From assembly GCA_965230065.1 (NCBI GenBank), contig OZ245942.1, positions 2,604,001 through 2,668,000 on the forward strand: a stretch of 64,000 nucleotides of DNA, read 5' to 3'. A model generated the notes under the pieces. The model ran no database searches. It was not told where the DNA came from and saw only the letters and a list, made by a program, of their open reading frames with translations. The position numbers and the translations under genes were made by a program. Shown here piece by piece: positions 8,189 to 17,065 of this stretch. Position 1 is the stretch's first letter. Each line of letters begins with the position of its first letter. Origin of the DNA: G965230065 sp965230065. GTDB lineage: Bacteria; Bacteroidota; Bacteroidia; Cytophagales; Cyclobacteriaceae.

Positions 8189-9174
8189 AAGATATTATTT
8201 AACACTTCTTCTTCAGAGATTTCAAAAGGTCTACAGGCATTAATGTCTATTTGATACTTGACGTTGTAAATAGCTTCATTATCTAATTTAGATCTGGTAA
8301 TTACTGGAAAATCCTCTATAATCTCATAAAACCTATAATTACTTACAGTATAACTTACTTCATTGTACTCATCAATCATATCACCGCGGATACCAGCAAG
8401 ATTTAGTTTGTACTCAAACTCATCTATCAAACTGCTCTCATAATTGAGCATATCCTTGATTTTACAGGATAACCCATACAAAGTGTTATGCTTTCCTGAT
8501 GACTCATTAACGGTTATTATACAAAGATAAAGTTGAGACCATGCCTCGTATTCTAATTGGTATTCATTTGAAATATACACTGATAAGCTACCTGACTTTG
8601 AAGTTTTAACCTCAATAGCAGTCTTATCTAGGGAAAAGTCCTGATTTGCTCCTTCAGATCCATACCATGAGCTTAGTATTTTCTTTTTGTCCTTCCCGTT
8701 GTTAAGTAATAATTGTAAAAGGAATAATTCCCCAAACAGGCCCCTTTGTTGTTCGGGTGATAAAATTTCACCTGTAGCTTTTGTAAATAATTTTCTCCAA
8801 TAATTAACTCTCTGGTTAATTGTCAAGAGAGCTTCCTTTGGATTAGATTCAGTTATAAGCTTATCAATAATATCTTCTATAAAAAGTGTGAAAATATCAC
8901 TAAGCTCTTTATCAATCAGAATTATAGTAAGTCGCTTTAGCGTACCATCCTCGTTCGGTAAAACTTGGATTTCAACTCCCCTGAATTTTCGCAAATAGTT
9001 TTTATGAACATCAACTGAAGAATCCATTTCTAATTGGAACATTCTACCTCCAGTAAATCCAATGAATCCAATATAACAACGAAGGAAGGTAATGTTTGAG
9101 ATTCTTTCCCGTGAGACCTGTTTATTAGATTCAGATTCCTGCTTAGACCAAATTTCTTTTAAGTTAATCTTCAT
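8185..9174 (-). CDS. PD-(D/E)XK nuclease-motif protein (DUF4420-like)
   Basis: A 329-residue protein placed between the Z1 ATPase and AIPR genes. The putative nuclease core is 'GLFGELFLLQLL' with E149, then 'WYGSEGANQDF' with D179 and 'AIEVKTS' with E188 and K190, giving the E...D-x(8)-E-x-K signature of PD-(D/E)XK enzymes. This arrangement matches the DUF4420 group found in restriction-like operons with Z1 and MORC proteins. It probably provides the DNA-cutting activity of the system (inference). The start overlaps the end of the Z1 gene by 11 bp, and its stop overlaps the AIPR start by 4 bp. Confidence 0.85.
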   Translation of the reverse strand: MKINLKEIWSKQESESNKQVSRERISNITFLRCYIGFIGFTGGRMFQLEMDSSVDVHKNYLRKFRGVEIQVLPNEDGTLKRLTIILIDKELSDIFTLFIEDIIDKLITESNPKEALLTINQRVNYWRKLFTKATGEILSPEQQRGLFGELFLLQLLLNNGKDKKKILSSWYGSEGANQDFSLDKTAIEVKTSKSGSLSVYISNEYQLEYEAWSQLYLCIITVNESSGKHNTLYGLSCKIKDMLNYESSLIDEFEYKLNLAGIRGDMIDEYNEVSYTVSNYRFYEIIEDFPVITRSKLDNEAIYNVKYQIDINACRPFEISEEEVLNNIL

Positions 9175-11963
9175 TTTCTGCTATATCATCATCCTCTTGC
9201 AATTCCTCTTCGAAATCTTCCTGAACTGGCCTTGCTGCATATTCATAAGTTTCTTCCCCCATGAACTCAGGAAATATAAGACCAAATCCCACTAATGGAA
9301 TGTTTTGATTAAGCTGATCGGAAATTCTAGGGTCAAGTGGCATAATCACAAGCAAAGGTTGAGCTTTTTCATTTCTTCTACTTTTAATCTCCTGTTCAGA
9401 TGGATTGTCAGCAAAACCCAAATCTATCATCCGAGCTCGTTTATCTAAGATTGCATTCTTATTACCCTTTACTCTTAATTCTTTACCCCCATCTACTAAG
9501 TTCCGTGCAGGTAATCCTCCTTTATAATTTCCATCTTTCCAAGTAAAATGATGTTCTTTAATCTGTTTTCCCCTAAGTGGACCTTGTGTAGTAATAGTAT
9601 TTCCACTGTTGAGTATTACGGCGACAGACCATTCTGTTAATTTTCCATGTCGATTTTGCCTCTCAATATATGCTTTGACTACATCACTTCGTATATATCC
9701 ATATCGGCAGGAAATAACAAAATCAGTTATGATTTCAGCTTCTACACCTTCCCACAACAAACCATTGACTCCTCCTCTTGCAGAAGTTAATTTCTCTCCA
9801 CCTGATAATCGGCTAAGAAGATTAGTAAGGGCCTGATAATTACCTTCTACTATACTTTGCTCTTTGTTAAACACATAGGTTTGAATAAGCTTTCCAGAAA
9901 AGCCCACCTGTATGCGTTCGTGCTCACGCATTTTAGAAACTGATGTTATGCTAAGCATTCCGGGATGAGTTCTTACTTTGAGCTGAAAGTCTGCAGGACG
10001 TAGATTTTGAGCCGCCATTTCGTCAAAATCTGCTCGCATCTCCTCTGTGGCCATAGTTACGTGTCTGTACCAGTTAACTAATTGCTCAGTAGTGTATAAG
10101 CGACAGAGATCCACATATCCGGGACGGTAACCAAACCATCTTCCCATTTGCATAAGTGAATCGTACATTCGTGTCGTACGTAAGTAGTAACTAACTGAGA
10201 GGCCTTCTAAAGTTATTCCTCTAGCTAGCTTATTACCTCCAACTGCAACAACTGATAATGCCGTTCCTGCATCTTCATATCTGCGATAATCAATCTCTTC
10301 AATATTGTGGTACTCAAGATTACTGGTATTTCGGGTTCCATGAACTGCTCTTACCTCAATTTTAGCACTTCCGTTATGTAACTCTGCTCGGACTTCCTCC
10401 CATGTGTGCTGTCTAATTTTTGGATCGTTGTATCCAAGATTTTCAACCACTTCTAAAGTGGTTGGCTTAAAATCTTTTTCAAACAGGTTTTCTAATTCGG
10501 TAATTAAAGGACCTTGACCAGAACGTATTTGACGCTGGTAATCACGTAAAATTTCATTTACAAGCCATGCAATACGATCAATCCAAGCTACACGTAAGGC
10601 TACATGTACAAGCATAGAGTTATGCTTATTTGACTGGCCACGCACTCTACGAATGGCACAAGTCAAAATGAAGGCTTTCAAAGCTTCACTTAGCGATCTT
10701 GGTACTTCCTCTGGCAATTGATCTCGGTTCTCACGATTGATACGAACAGGAAAATGTGGTTCCTGATCATCTGCTGTGCGAACTATGTCAAGACCTTCAC
10801 TGGTTTCTCCTGTTTGGTCATTTTCAAACCCGAATACACGGGCAGCTCCAATATAGTTAGATGGGGGGGGGGATGTTAATAATGAAGTCACGAGGGAAAA
10901 GGTCTTCTCCAATATCAAACAGAGTATCTCTTACTATAGTTTGAAGGTCTTCATTCCATTGGGAAGGAATGAATAGATTAGCATAAGGAGTAGCAGTGTA
11001 ACCTATATAGGTATTCTGATTGAAAAGATTAAGAAGTGTTCGGATAAGTCGATTAATAGTTCTAACATCAAGCTGAGTCCCCGAGTTGACAGAAGCGTTA
11101 TCAGCTTCATCATCTATAACCAGCACTGGAACATTGGATATTTTTCTTTTTCTATCAGATGTGTCTGTAGCAAATTGATTAAGCCAAAAGATTAGATTCT
11201 CAAGAATACTTTTGTTTTTCTTGATTACCAATACTGTAGGGCTGTTACCCCCAATAGGAACATTAATCCGGGTGGCAATACTCCTGTTGAAATCTCCCCG
11301 TTCTTCAGAAGAGGTGTAAGAATATATTTCGGTTTTTGTAGTATAGTTTCCAACACCAATCCTAGTATTCCGATGACGTCTAATAAAGTCTGCACTATTA
11401 CGACCAATATAGCCTTCATCAATACGTGCCTGCGTTTGTGACCGCAGTGCATTATGAATTCCGGCAATCACAATTATCAATTTGTATCCTGCATCAGTGG
11501 CTTTGTTGATAAGGCCAGTATAATTTGCAGTTTTGCCAGATTGGACATTCCCAACCACCATTCCTCTACGATCCCAGATCCCAGAAATTTTTGGATTGAT
11601 ACATTTATCTAGAATACGGTCAGTGAGATCATCCAAGTTGTCAATAGGGAAAGAACCATCTTTAACCTTTATCCAAGCGCGATAACGATTCCATAATTCC
11701 CATTCAATGGATGCTTTACTATCAGGAAGCCATGGATTTACTTCAGCTTCGACTAACTCAGTAACTTTTCCTGTCCACACCTCTAAGTCTGCCTCGAGTT
11801 GAGTTATAAGTTCTTCAGTATCTATGGTGGGATATTGGTGCTGTAGCAGAGGATTATGTACTACATCTTGAATGTCTTCGGGAGTTACTTTTCGCTGACG
11901 TTTAATGTCATTAATTAAAATATGACAAACGTTTCGAGCGCTCTCAAATGTATTTGAATCCAT
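9164..11963 (-). CDS. Z1-domain P-loop ATPase, frameshifted at a poly-G tract
   Basis: Two overlapping frames (11963-10857 and 10918-9164) make one gene. The first carries the helicase-like ATPase motifs: Walker A 'GNVQSGKT' (138-145), Walker B 'LVIDDEAD' (281-288) and 'YIGYTATPYANLF' (319-331). The second carries the Z1 domain, with 'GGNKLARGITLEGLSVSYYL' and 'MGRWFGYRPGYVDLCRLYTT'. The frame breaks precisely in a C10 run on the coding strand (10863-10872): the first frame ends 'INIPPPI-stop', whereas with nine C it would read 'IPPPSNYIGAARVFGF' and continue to give about 932 residues. As shown the gene is OFF, or the run is misread. The ATG overlaps the upstream ATPase stop by 1 bp. It probably acts as the energy-driven translocase or remodeller of the defence complex (inference). 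Confidence 0.85.
10863..10872 (-). repeat. Poly-G (10) tract, candidate phase-variation switch
   Basis: Ten consecutive G on the plus strand (C on the coding strand) lie between the ATPase core and Z1 domain of the Z1 gene. The two halves of the conserved protein fall in frames that one fewer base would join. Runs of this length slip during replication and are classic contingency loci in restriction genes of other bacteria. A homopolymer length error in the assembly would look the same. Confidence 0.75.
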
Positions 11964-13447
11964 TAGTTAAAATATTCTTCTAGTTGTGGATATTGATTGA
12001 AGGGCTCAATATTGAAAATTTGTTTAATAGCAATTTCTCTTACGACACCAGACGATCTTAGTGATTCATACATTTTTTTTGCAAGCTCTATCGAGACTGA
12101 ATCTGGTTCTTTAATTTTGTCTCTTAACTCATGGCTTTCTGGTTCTTCACTGTGGTACTGAATTATTGACTCCACAGGAGTAGTTTCTCCAATAATGTTG
12201 AGCACTTTTTTAAAATCTGACCTGCAAATGTATTCCTGCTCAAGCATCTGCTTAATGACAGGATGCTCAGTGTTGACATAATAATGCCTCACTTCATCTC
12301 TGGTCTTTCTCGCTTTCCAAACAGGTTGAAAAGAGAAACTTTTTATTGAATCATCCAGCATAATCTGGTTCCCTCTGAAGCGATGAACTGCTCCGGCAGC
12401 TTTACGGGTTAGTTTTCCGAGACGCTGTAGGTCTTTTCTAACAATAATAGATGGAGTAGCGGTAGCTTTTTTAATATCAATCTTCCATTCATGGTCAAGC
12501 TTATTAGGAATATCAATAAGAATTCTGGCATTTTTAAAATGCTCGTTTTTAGGAAACAGGCCAAGCCAGCTACCATGTAGGAGTAGTCTGTTATTCCGAT
12601 AAATGTAAAATCCCTGCAAGCTGTACCACTGATCTATTTTAGCGTTCTTTCTTTCCTCAATTGTTAGCTTGGAAATATGTGGCAGGACATAGCATTTTAT
12701 CTTTACGTTTCCATTATCTAAGTTTTCACTGGCTATCTTTTGACTACTACCCGACTCTTTCATAAATGGATCCCATGCTTCCAATTTATTTTCATTCACC
12801 CAAATACTTAACCTTTTTCTGTCAAGATATCGATGAAAAACCAAGCTCAGATGTTCTTCTACGCGCTCAAACTCTTCAAGAAATACAGATCTAGCCGCAA
12901 CATCTTTTTCATTTGAATTTCCTACTAGGCGATCCATCTTTTCCCATAGAACTGTGGTGCCATTTTCCAAACCCTCAATTCTATTCTGAAATACTGGGTT
13001 CGACAAATAATCAAGCAGGTTCCATCTTCCTGTTTCATTAACATAATCCAGATCCCAATGCCTTTTAATAATACTGTACTCTCTTTTCTTTGAAATCACT
13101 GTCAATGCTTTACACTGAGAAAAAGAAGATGTTTTTAACCCAAGCCCAAACCGGCCCAGATCGTGTTCTTCACGATCATTTTTTGGATCCTTACTGCCAG
13201 GTGTCATAGCTTCCACTAGTGTCTCTTTGTCCATTCCTTCACCATCATCTGTTATAGTAACCCAAGATTTCTCTCCCTTCCATTCGTAATGAACCCATAC
13301 ATTCTCGGCTCTGGCAGAAATACTATTATCAATAATATCAGCAATTGCAGTCTGTAGATTATAACCAAAAGCCCTGAATGTATTTATCATTGCACCAGCT
13401 TTTGGCGGGATTTCTTCTGATGGTATATTCCTTAGATAATCTATCAT
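11963..13447 (-). CDS. MORC-type GHKL (HSP90-like) ATPase of a restriction-like system
   Basis: A 494-residue protein with an N-terminal GHKL ATP-binding fold: 'AIADIIDNSISA' with N41 as the Mg-binding asparagine and an aspartate (D37) in the place of the usual catalytic glutamate, 'ITDDGEGMD' (D68-G71), and the glycine-rich lid 'LGRFGLGLKTSSFS' (97-110). Such ATPases are relatives of MutL and eukaryotic MORC, and in bacteria they occur with methylases, Z1 ATPases and nucleases. It likely acts as an ATP-gated clamp on DNA (inference). The ATG at 13447 is preferred over the TTG one codon earlier. Its stop overlaps the Z1 start (TAATG), while 74 bp separate it from the methyltransferase upstream. 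Confidence 0.88.
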   Translation of the reverse strand: MIDYLRNIPSEEIPPKAGAMINTFRAFGYNLQTAIADIIDNSISARAENVWVHYEWKGEKSWVTITDDGEGMDKETLVEAMTPGSKDPKNDREEHDLGRFGLGLKTSSFSQCKALTVISKKREYSIIKRHWDLDYVNETGRWNLLDYLSNPVFQNRIEGLENGTTVLWEKMDRLVGNSNEKDVAARSVFLEEFERVEEHLSLVFHRYLDRKRLSIWVNENKLEAWDPFMKESGSSQKIASENLDNGNVKIKCYVLPHISKLTIEERKNAKIDQWYSLQGFYIYRNNRLLLHGSWLGLFPKNEHFKNARILIDIPNKLDHEWKIDIKKATATPSIIVRKDLQRLGKLTRKAAGAVHRFRGNQIMLDDSIKSFSFQPVWKARKTRDEVRHYYVNTEHPVIKQMLEQEYICRSDFKKVLNIIGETTPVESIIQYHSEEPESHELRDKIKEPDSVSIELAKKMYESLRSSGVVREIAIKQIFNIEPFNQYPQLEEYFN

Positions 13448-13521
13448 CAATAGCTTAATTCGAAGATTAAATCAGTTATATTGAGTTTGATTTTACAGCT
13501 TCCACTCTATTTTATAACTCA

Positions 13522-15144
13522 TTAAATAAGGGCAACATTAATTTTTGGCAAATCTATATTCTTAACTTTATCTTCCTCAAATATCTTTGCAACCACACCT
13601 GCAATCTTTCTGGCTAATAAAGGAGGTACTGCATTCCCTACCTGATGATACTGAGATGTACGGTTACCACAGAAGAAATAATTATCAGGAAAGGTTTGTA
13701 CTCTAGCCGCTTCCCTTACTGTAAGGCTTCGGCATTGAGAGGGATCTGGATGAATATAATAATGGCCGTCTTTTGAAATATGGCTGGTGACAGTTTTTGC
13801 TGGCTGATCATAAAGCTGGACTCTAAACCTGTCAGCAAAATCATTTAGTTTTTTTTCTTTTCTAACGTTTCTGTGATTTGGAAGTAGTTCCTCAGGATAA
13901 TCTCTCAGCCTCGGGCTAGTCTTTTTTACTTTTGAAAAAGCGGCAGCGAATAGATATCTGTAAAGGTCCTCAACAATATGACTTCTGGTTTCATGATTAC
14001 ATACTCCTCCCATTTTTTCATCCAGAAACCATTCTTTTTCATAAGCAATATCGGCTTTTTTATGAATGAAACTCTGTCCTCTGTTGTATTCAATTGTATC
14101 CAGATCAGTCAAAACCTTCCTGATCTCCTCAGCCACAGCATTGTCTATTTTGCTGATTACGTTACTTTTGAGAAAAGATTTAACAGCATCTACCCAGTGG
14201 GAATAGCTATCTTCTCCTTTTGACAGACCACTTCTTAAAGGGGGGAGGCCTTGCAAAATCTTATCAAGAGGCACTTTATCCTGAGGGGGGATAACATCAG
14301 GTATTACTCCATCCAGATCTTTCCTGATTCCCAGCAATATTACTCTATGTCTGGCCTGAGGAATTCCATACTCTTCAGATTTTATAATAAAATCATTTAC
14401 GTTAAACTCAGGCTTTCCAAACATGGAGAAAGTTGAGGTTTTTACAGTTAGTGAATAAATGTTGTAACCCTTACAGGGTAAGTCATCTCTACTTTCTCCA
14501 TTTAACTTTTCATATGCTTTTACAGGATTTTCAAGGTCAGATATTATTTCTTCAAATATGAATGAATTAACTCCGGTTTTTGAAGAAAGCATTCCTTTGA
14601 CATTTTCCATAATAAAAACAGGAGGATTGTGAACCGCTAGAATTCTATAGTATTGCCTGTACAGGTAAACTCTTTCGTCATTTTTAGAATCAAGTATCTG
14701 TTGCTTCCTTCTTGAACGACCAACTATGGAATAAGCTTGACATGGAGGTCCTCCTATTAATATCCAGTTTTTTTTGTCCTTAAGAGAGGCTCTTATTTTG
14801 ACATCAACATCATCATTGGAAACTTCTCCTAATGTTGCTTTCCACGCTTCATTAAAAGCATATTTTGCATGCTTCGGAAAGGCATTATACAGATCGTCAA
14901 TGGTAATTTCACCTCTTAAAAAATCATAATATTTATCAGGCAGATCGTTTATAGGAAATTGCCTCAGAAAGCTCCTGAGTCTCAGTGTTTTGTGGGCAAA
15001 CTCTTCTTTTTCAACTGATAGAACAACCTTAAACTTTCTGTTGAAATCACCATAATGAAAGGAAGAAAAACCTTCGCTTAACCCTCCAGGTCCTGCGAAG
15101 ATATCAACAACTGGTATTTGGTTAGTATTTACTTCGTTACTCAT
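13522..15144 (-). CDS. DNA (cytosine-5-)methyltransferase
   Basis: A 540-residue C5-cytosine methyltransferase with every key motif in order: motif I 'VDIFAGPGGLSEGFS' (13-27), motif IV 'GGPPCQAYS' with catalytic C135, motif VI 'FIMENVKG' with E180, motif VIII 'QARHRVILLG' (263-272), a variable target-recognition region of about 200 residues, motif IX 'LTVREAARVQTFPDNYFF' and motif X 'HQVGNAVPPLLARKIA'. It modifies host DNA to protect it from, or to specify, the associated restriction activity; the target site cannot be told from the sequence. The gene starts 8 bp before the end of the vsr gene, so the two are translated together. The large insert between motifs I and IV is longer than in small Dcm-like enzymes. 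Confidence 0.93.
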   Translation of the reverse strand: MSNEVNTNQIPVVDIFAGPGGLSEGFSSFHYGDFNRKFKVVLSVEKEEFAHKTLRLRSFLRQFPINDLPDKYYDFLRGEITIDDLYNAFPKHAKYAFNEAWKATLGEVSNDDVDVKIRASLKDKKNWILIGGPPCQAYSIVGRSRRKQQILDSKNDERVYLYRQYYRILAVHNPPVFIMENVKGMLSSKTGVNSFIFEEIISDLENPVKAYEKLNGESRDDLPCKGYNIYSLTVKTSTFSMFGKPEFNVNDFIIKSEEYGIPQARHRVILLGIRKDLDGVIPDVIPPQDKVPLDKILQGLPPLRSGLSKGEDSYSHWVDAVKSFLKSNVISKIDNAVAEEIRKVLTDLDTIEYNRGQSFIHKKADIAYEKEWFLDEKMGGVCNHETRSHIVEDLYRYLFAAAFSKVKKTSPRLRDYPEELLPNHRNVRKEKKLNDFADRFRVQLYDQPAKTVTSHISKDGHYYIHPDPSQCRSLTVREAARVQTFPDNYFFCGNRTSQYHQVGNAVPPLLARKIAGVVAKIFEEDKVKNIDLPKINVALI

Positions 15145-15559
15145 TTTCTTTGATGGTAGCCTTTAAATTTCTGAGTGTACCTTGCAAATTATCCTTTTTC
15201 AACTCACACTCCCATATTACAATTACATTCCATCCCATTTCAATTAATAAAGAGATATCATCCTTATCTTTGGCCTTAGTCTTTTCCAACTTTTCAATCC
15301 ACCAATCTCTGCGAGTTTTTGGTATAACATGATATTTACAGTTTTCGTGCGAATGCCAGAAACAACCGTGTACAAAGATCACAGTTTTGTACTTTTTAAG
15401 TATAATGTCAGGTTTCCCCGGTAATCTTTTATCATGTATTCTGTATCTAAACCCTTCTGAGAAAAGATATTTTCTCACGAGCAATTCAGGCTTGGTATCT
15501 TTGCCTTTTATCTTGCTCATATTGTAACTTCTTACCTCTGGAGAGTGAACATCTGGCAT
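15137..15559 (-). CDS. vsr: Very short patch repair endonuclease Vsr
   Basis: Nicks DNA at T:G mismatches left by deamination of 5-methylcytosine, and so accompanies C5 methyltransferases. The frame is open up to 15727, but the ATG at 15559 gives 140 residues, and with that start the catalytic residues fall at D51 ('PGKPDI'), H64 and H69 ('VHGCFWHSH'), the same numbers as I recall for E. coli Vsr. The typical opening 'VRSYNMSKIKGKDTKPEL' follows directly. The upstream 56 codons have no Vsr-like features and overlap another remnant frame. It is the first gene of the operon and overlaps the methyltransferase by 8 bp. Confidence 0.92.
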   Translation of the reverse strand: MPDVHSPEVRSYNMSKIKGKDTKPELLVRKYLFSEGFRYRIHDKRLPGKPDIILKKYKTVIFVHGCFWHSHENCKYHVIPKTRRDWWIEKLEKTKAKDKDDISLLIEMGWNVIVIWECELKKDNLQGTLRNLKATIKENE

Positions 15560-15662
15560 CTTTCTACATAATTTATTTAGAAACCTTTTCAGGGAAAGAA
15601 CTGTAAGGCAGTGATAGCCGTTCCCCAAATCAGTTATTAAAGACAGTATCGATTTTTCACTG

Positions 15663-15834
15663 TCACTTTTTTTTCCAAGCATTAAACACAAGAGACCTAC
15701 TGTGATTGTCATCTTCCAATTCTTCATTGTAGATCATTTTTAGGAAGTTATCAAGTGAGGCAAAAGCTTTCTTTTTAATTTCATCAAAATCCAATTCTGT
15801 TATAACAGTTAATTTAAGGTCGTTCTCTTTCCTC
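15663..15834 (-). pseudogene. C-terminal remnant of an unidentified protein next to the right repeat
   Basis: An open stretch of 57 codons reads 'LKLTVITELDFDEIKKKAFA' then 'SLDNFLKMIYNEELEDDNHS' and stops at 15663-15665. It has no start codon before the internal methionine and begins beside the island's right repeat, so an upstream part was probably removed. I do not recognise the family. The region also must contain the promoter of the vsr-led operon, but no clear Bacteroidota -33/-7 motif can be picked out. Confidence 0.35.
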
Positions 15835-15849
15835 TAATTTCCGCCTTTG

Positions 15850-15996
15850 TTTTACCCACTAAATTTGCCGAAATTAGGGAAATAAACTTAGTAAAGAAAT
15901 TAAAGTAAACCAACAGCCTGAAAAACAAAAACCCCTTCACAAAATATGGAGAAGGGGTTTGATGATGTCTGAAAAGATTTTGTGGAGCCGGAGGGA
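15850..15996. repeat. Right direct repeat of the ssrA island, overlapping the tmRNA 3' end
   Basis: 147 bp matching 3721-3869. This copy contains the intact terminator and the last 14 bases of the functional ssrA gene (15983-15996). The distance between copies is 12.1 kb. Usually only the att core within the RNA gene is duplicated; here the downstream terminator region is duplicated as well, so the element probably carried its own ssrA-tail plus terminator. Confidence 0.72.
15921..15960 (-). terminator. Rho-independent terminator of ssrA
   Basis: On the minus strand AAACCCCTTC pairs with GAAGGGGTTT across a 12-base loop and is followed by a T-rich tail (TTTTTGTTTTT). It starts 23 bp after the tmRNA 3' end. 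Confidence 0.8.
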
Positions 15997-16350
15997 GTCG
16001 AACCCTCGTCCAGATAAGGAAACCAGTGTGCTTTCTACATGCTTAGTTACGTTTGATTGTCGGAATGCACCAGATACGCAACTCACCTACATGCATCCTT
16101 AGGCGCGGTTAATTTCGCCTTTGCATCACGCCCCTGCAACGACTAGTCCTGTTTGTCGATGCCCCTATGCCAGTCCAACAAGACAGAGAACCAGCGGGAC
16201 AATGGCTCCTATCAGACTATCTGATTAGGCTGCCATGGCGTAGTTAGATTCGCCAATTATTGTTGTTGAAGGCTTCTTTTACGGGAAATACCAACAAATC
16301 CCGGCATGCTTACACCCAATTCGCACTTACTGTCAAATCCAGTCGGCCCC
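15983..16350 (-). ncRNA. ssrA: Transfer-messenger RNA (tmRNA)
   Basis: The 368-nt gene begins GGGGCCGACTGGATTTGACA and ends with the T-arm/acceptor sequence closing in TCCGGCTCCA, so the 5' GGGGC.. and 3' ..GCUCCA halves form the tRNA-like acceptor stem with encoded CCA. The internal reading frame gives the tag GESNYAMAA followed by TAA, close to the GETNYALAA type tags of Bacteroidota. tmRNA rescues stalled ribosomes and marks the incomplete protein for proteolysis. Its 3' end is the boundary of the genomic island; the gene itself looks intact, as expected when an integrating element restores the RNA end. Confidence 0.95.
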
Positions 16351-16428
16351 AGGTGATTTTTTGTTTCTTGGCAAATTTACTAACCTCGCTTTTTGTATTA
16401 CGAATATAGGGGGGAAAAGTTATTTTTA

Positions 16429-16478
16429 AGCCACAAGCCACAAGCTTTTAAACTTTTTTTGGCTTGTAGCTTGTGGCT
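16429..16478. repeat. REP-like hairpin, family with GCTTGTAGCTTGTGGCT core
   Basis: Arms AGCCACAAGCCACAAGC and GCTTGTAGCTTGTGGCT are complementary with one mismatch and flank a T-rich loop. The same core recurs at 34767-34827 and 50244-50316, always between genes. Confidence 0.6.
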
Positions 16479-16498
16479 AACAGCTTGAAGCTCATTGC

Positions 16499-17029
16499 TC
16501 ATCGCTTAAAGTCCATTTTCCCTCCAGATTTCTCCATCAAACGGGTTTCCCGGATAATGATATCATGCGACATGGCCTTGCACATATCGTAAATGGTGAG
16601 GGCGGCAACGGTGGCCCCGGTGAGGGCTTCCATTTCTACTCCTGTTTTGCCAGTAACACGAACGGTGCAGTCAATCTCTACCTCTTTTGCCTCATTCAAT
16701 TGAATATGGATTTTACAGTTTTCAATAGCCAAAGGATGGCAAAAAGGTATCAGTTCGGATGTTTTCTTTGCGGCCATCGTACCTGCAATGACGGCCGTCT
16801 GAAATACCGGGCCTTTTTTGGTATAAATTTCATCGGTGCTTTCCTGATGCCCCAGGGCTTTCAGTATTTTTTCACCCAAAATTACTTTGGTCTGTGCTCG
16901 TGCCAGGCGGGTGGTGATGCTCTTATCACCTACATCCACCATCGTGGGATTGCCCTGCGCATCAATGTGTGTAAGTTCCGGCTTTTCTTTTTGGGAGGTA
17001 GCCTGCTTTTTTATATCTTCCTCACTCAT
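16499..17029 (-). CDS. moaC: Cyclic pyranopterin monophosphate synthase
   Basis: MoaC converts the MoaA product into cyclic pyranopterin monophosphate, the first stable intermediate of molybdenum cofactor synthesis, in the cytoplasm. The 176 residues include 'MVDVGDKSITTRLARAQ', 'AGTMAAKKTSELIPFCHPL' with H98, and 'GVEMEALTGATVAALTIYDM' with E132/E134 and D148, followed by K151, the conserved active-site set. An N-terminal extension of about 20 charged residues precedes the domain. It is divergently oriented to moeA, with 36 bp between their starts, so both are probably driven from a shared short promoter region. Confidence 0.95.
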   Translation of the reverse strand: MSEEDIKKQATSQKEKPELTHIDAQGNPTMVDVGDKSITTRLARAQTKVILGEKILKALGHQESTDEIYTKKGPVFQTAVIAGTMAAKKTSELIPFCHPLAIENCKIHIQLNEAKEVEIDCTVRVTGKTGVEMEALTGATVAALTIYDMCKAMSHDIIIRETRLMEKSGGKMDFKR

Positions 17030-17065
17030 CCTGAATATGTTATTTTTGTCCGAAATTTTTTTGCT

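Noticed and set aside
9164..11963. Treating the Z1 region as two separate genes
   Set aside because: The two frames together give one complete Z1-type protein with the break at a homopolymer; the second frame lacks its own plausible start before conserved sequence.
13978..14436. Plus-strand frames inside the methyltransferase gene
   Set aside because: They are antisense to conserved methyltransferase motifs and show no recognisable protein features.
16565..17065. 167-codon upstream extension of the moeA frame
   Set aside because: It runs antisense to moaC and shows no MoeA-like sequence; the conserved protein begins at the ATG at 17066.
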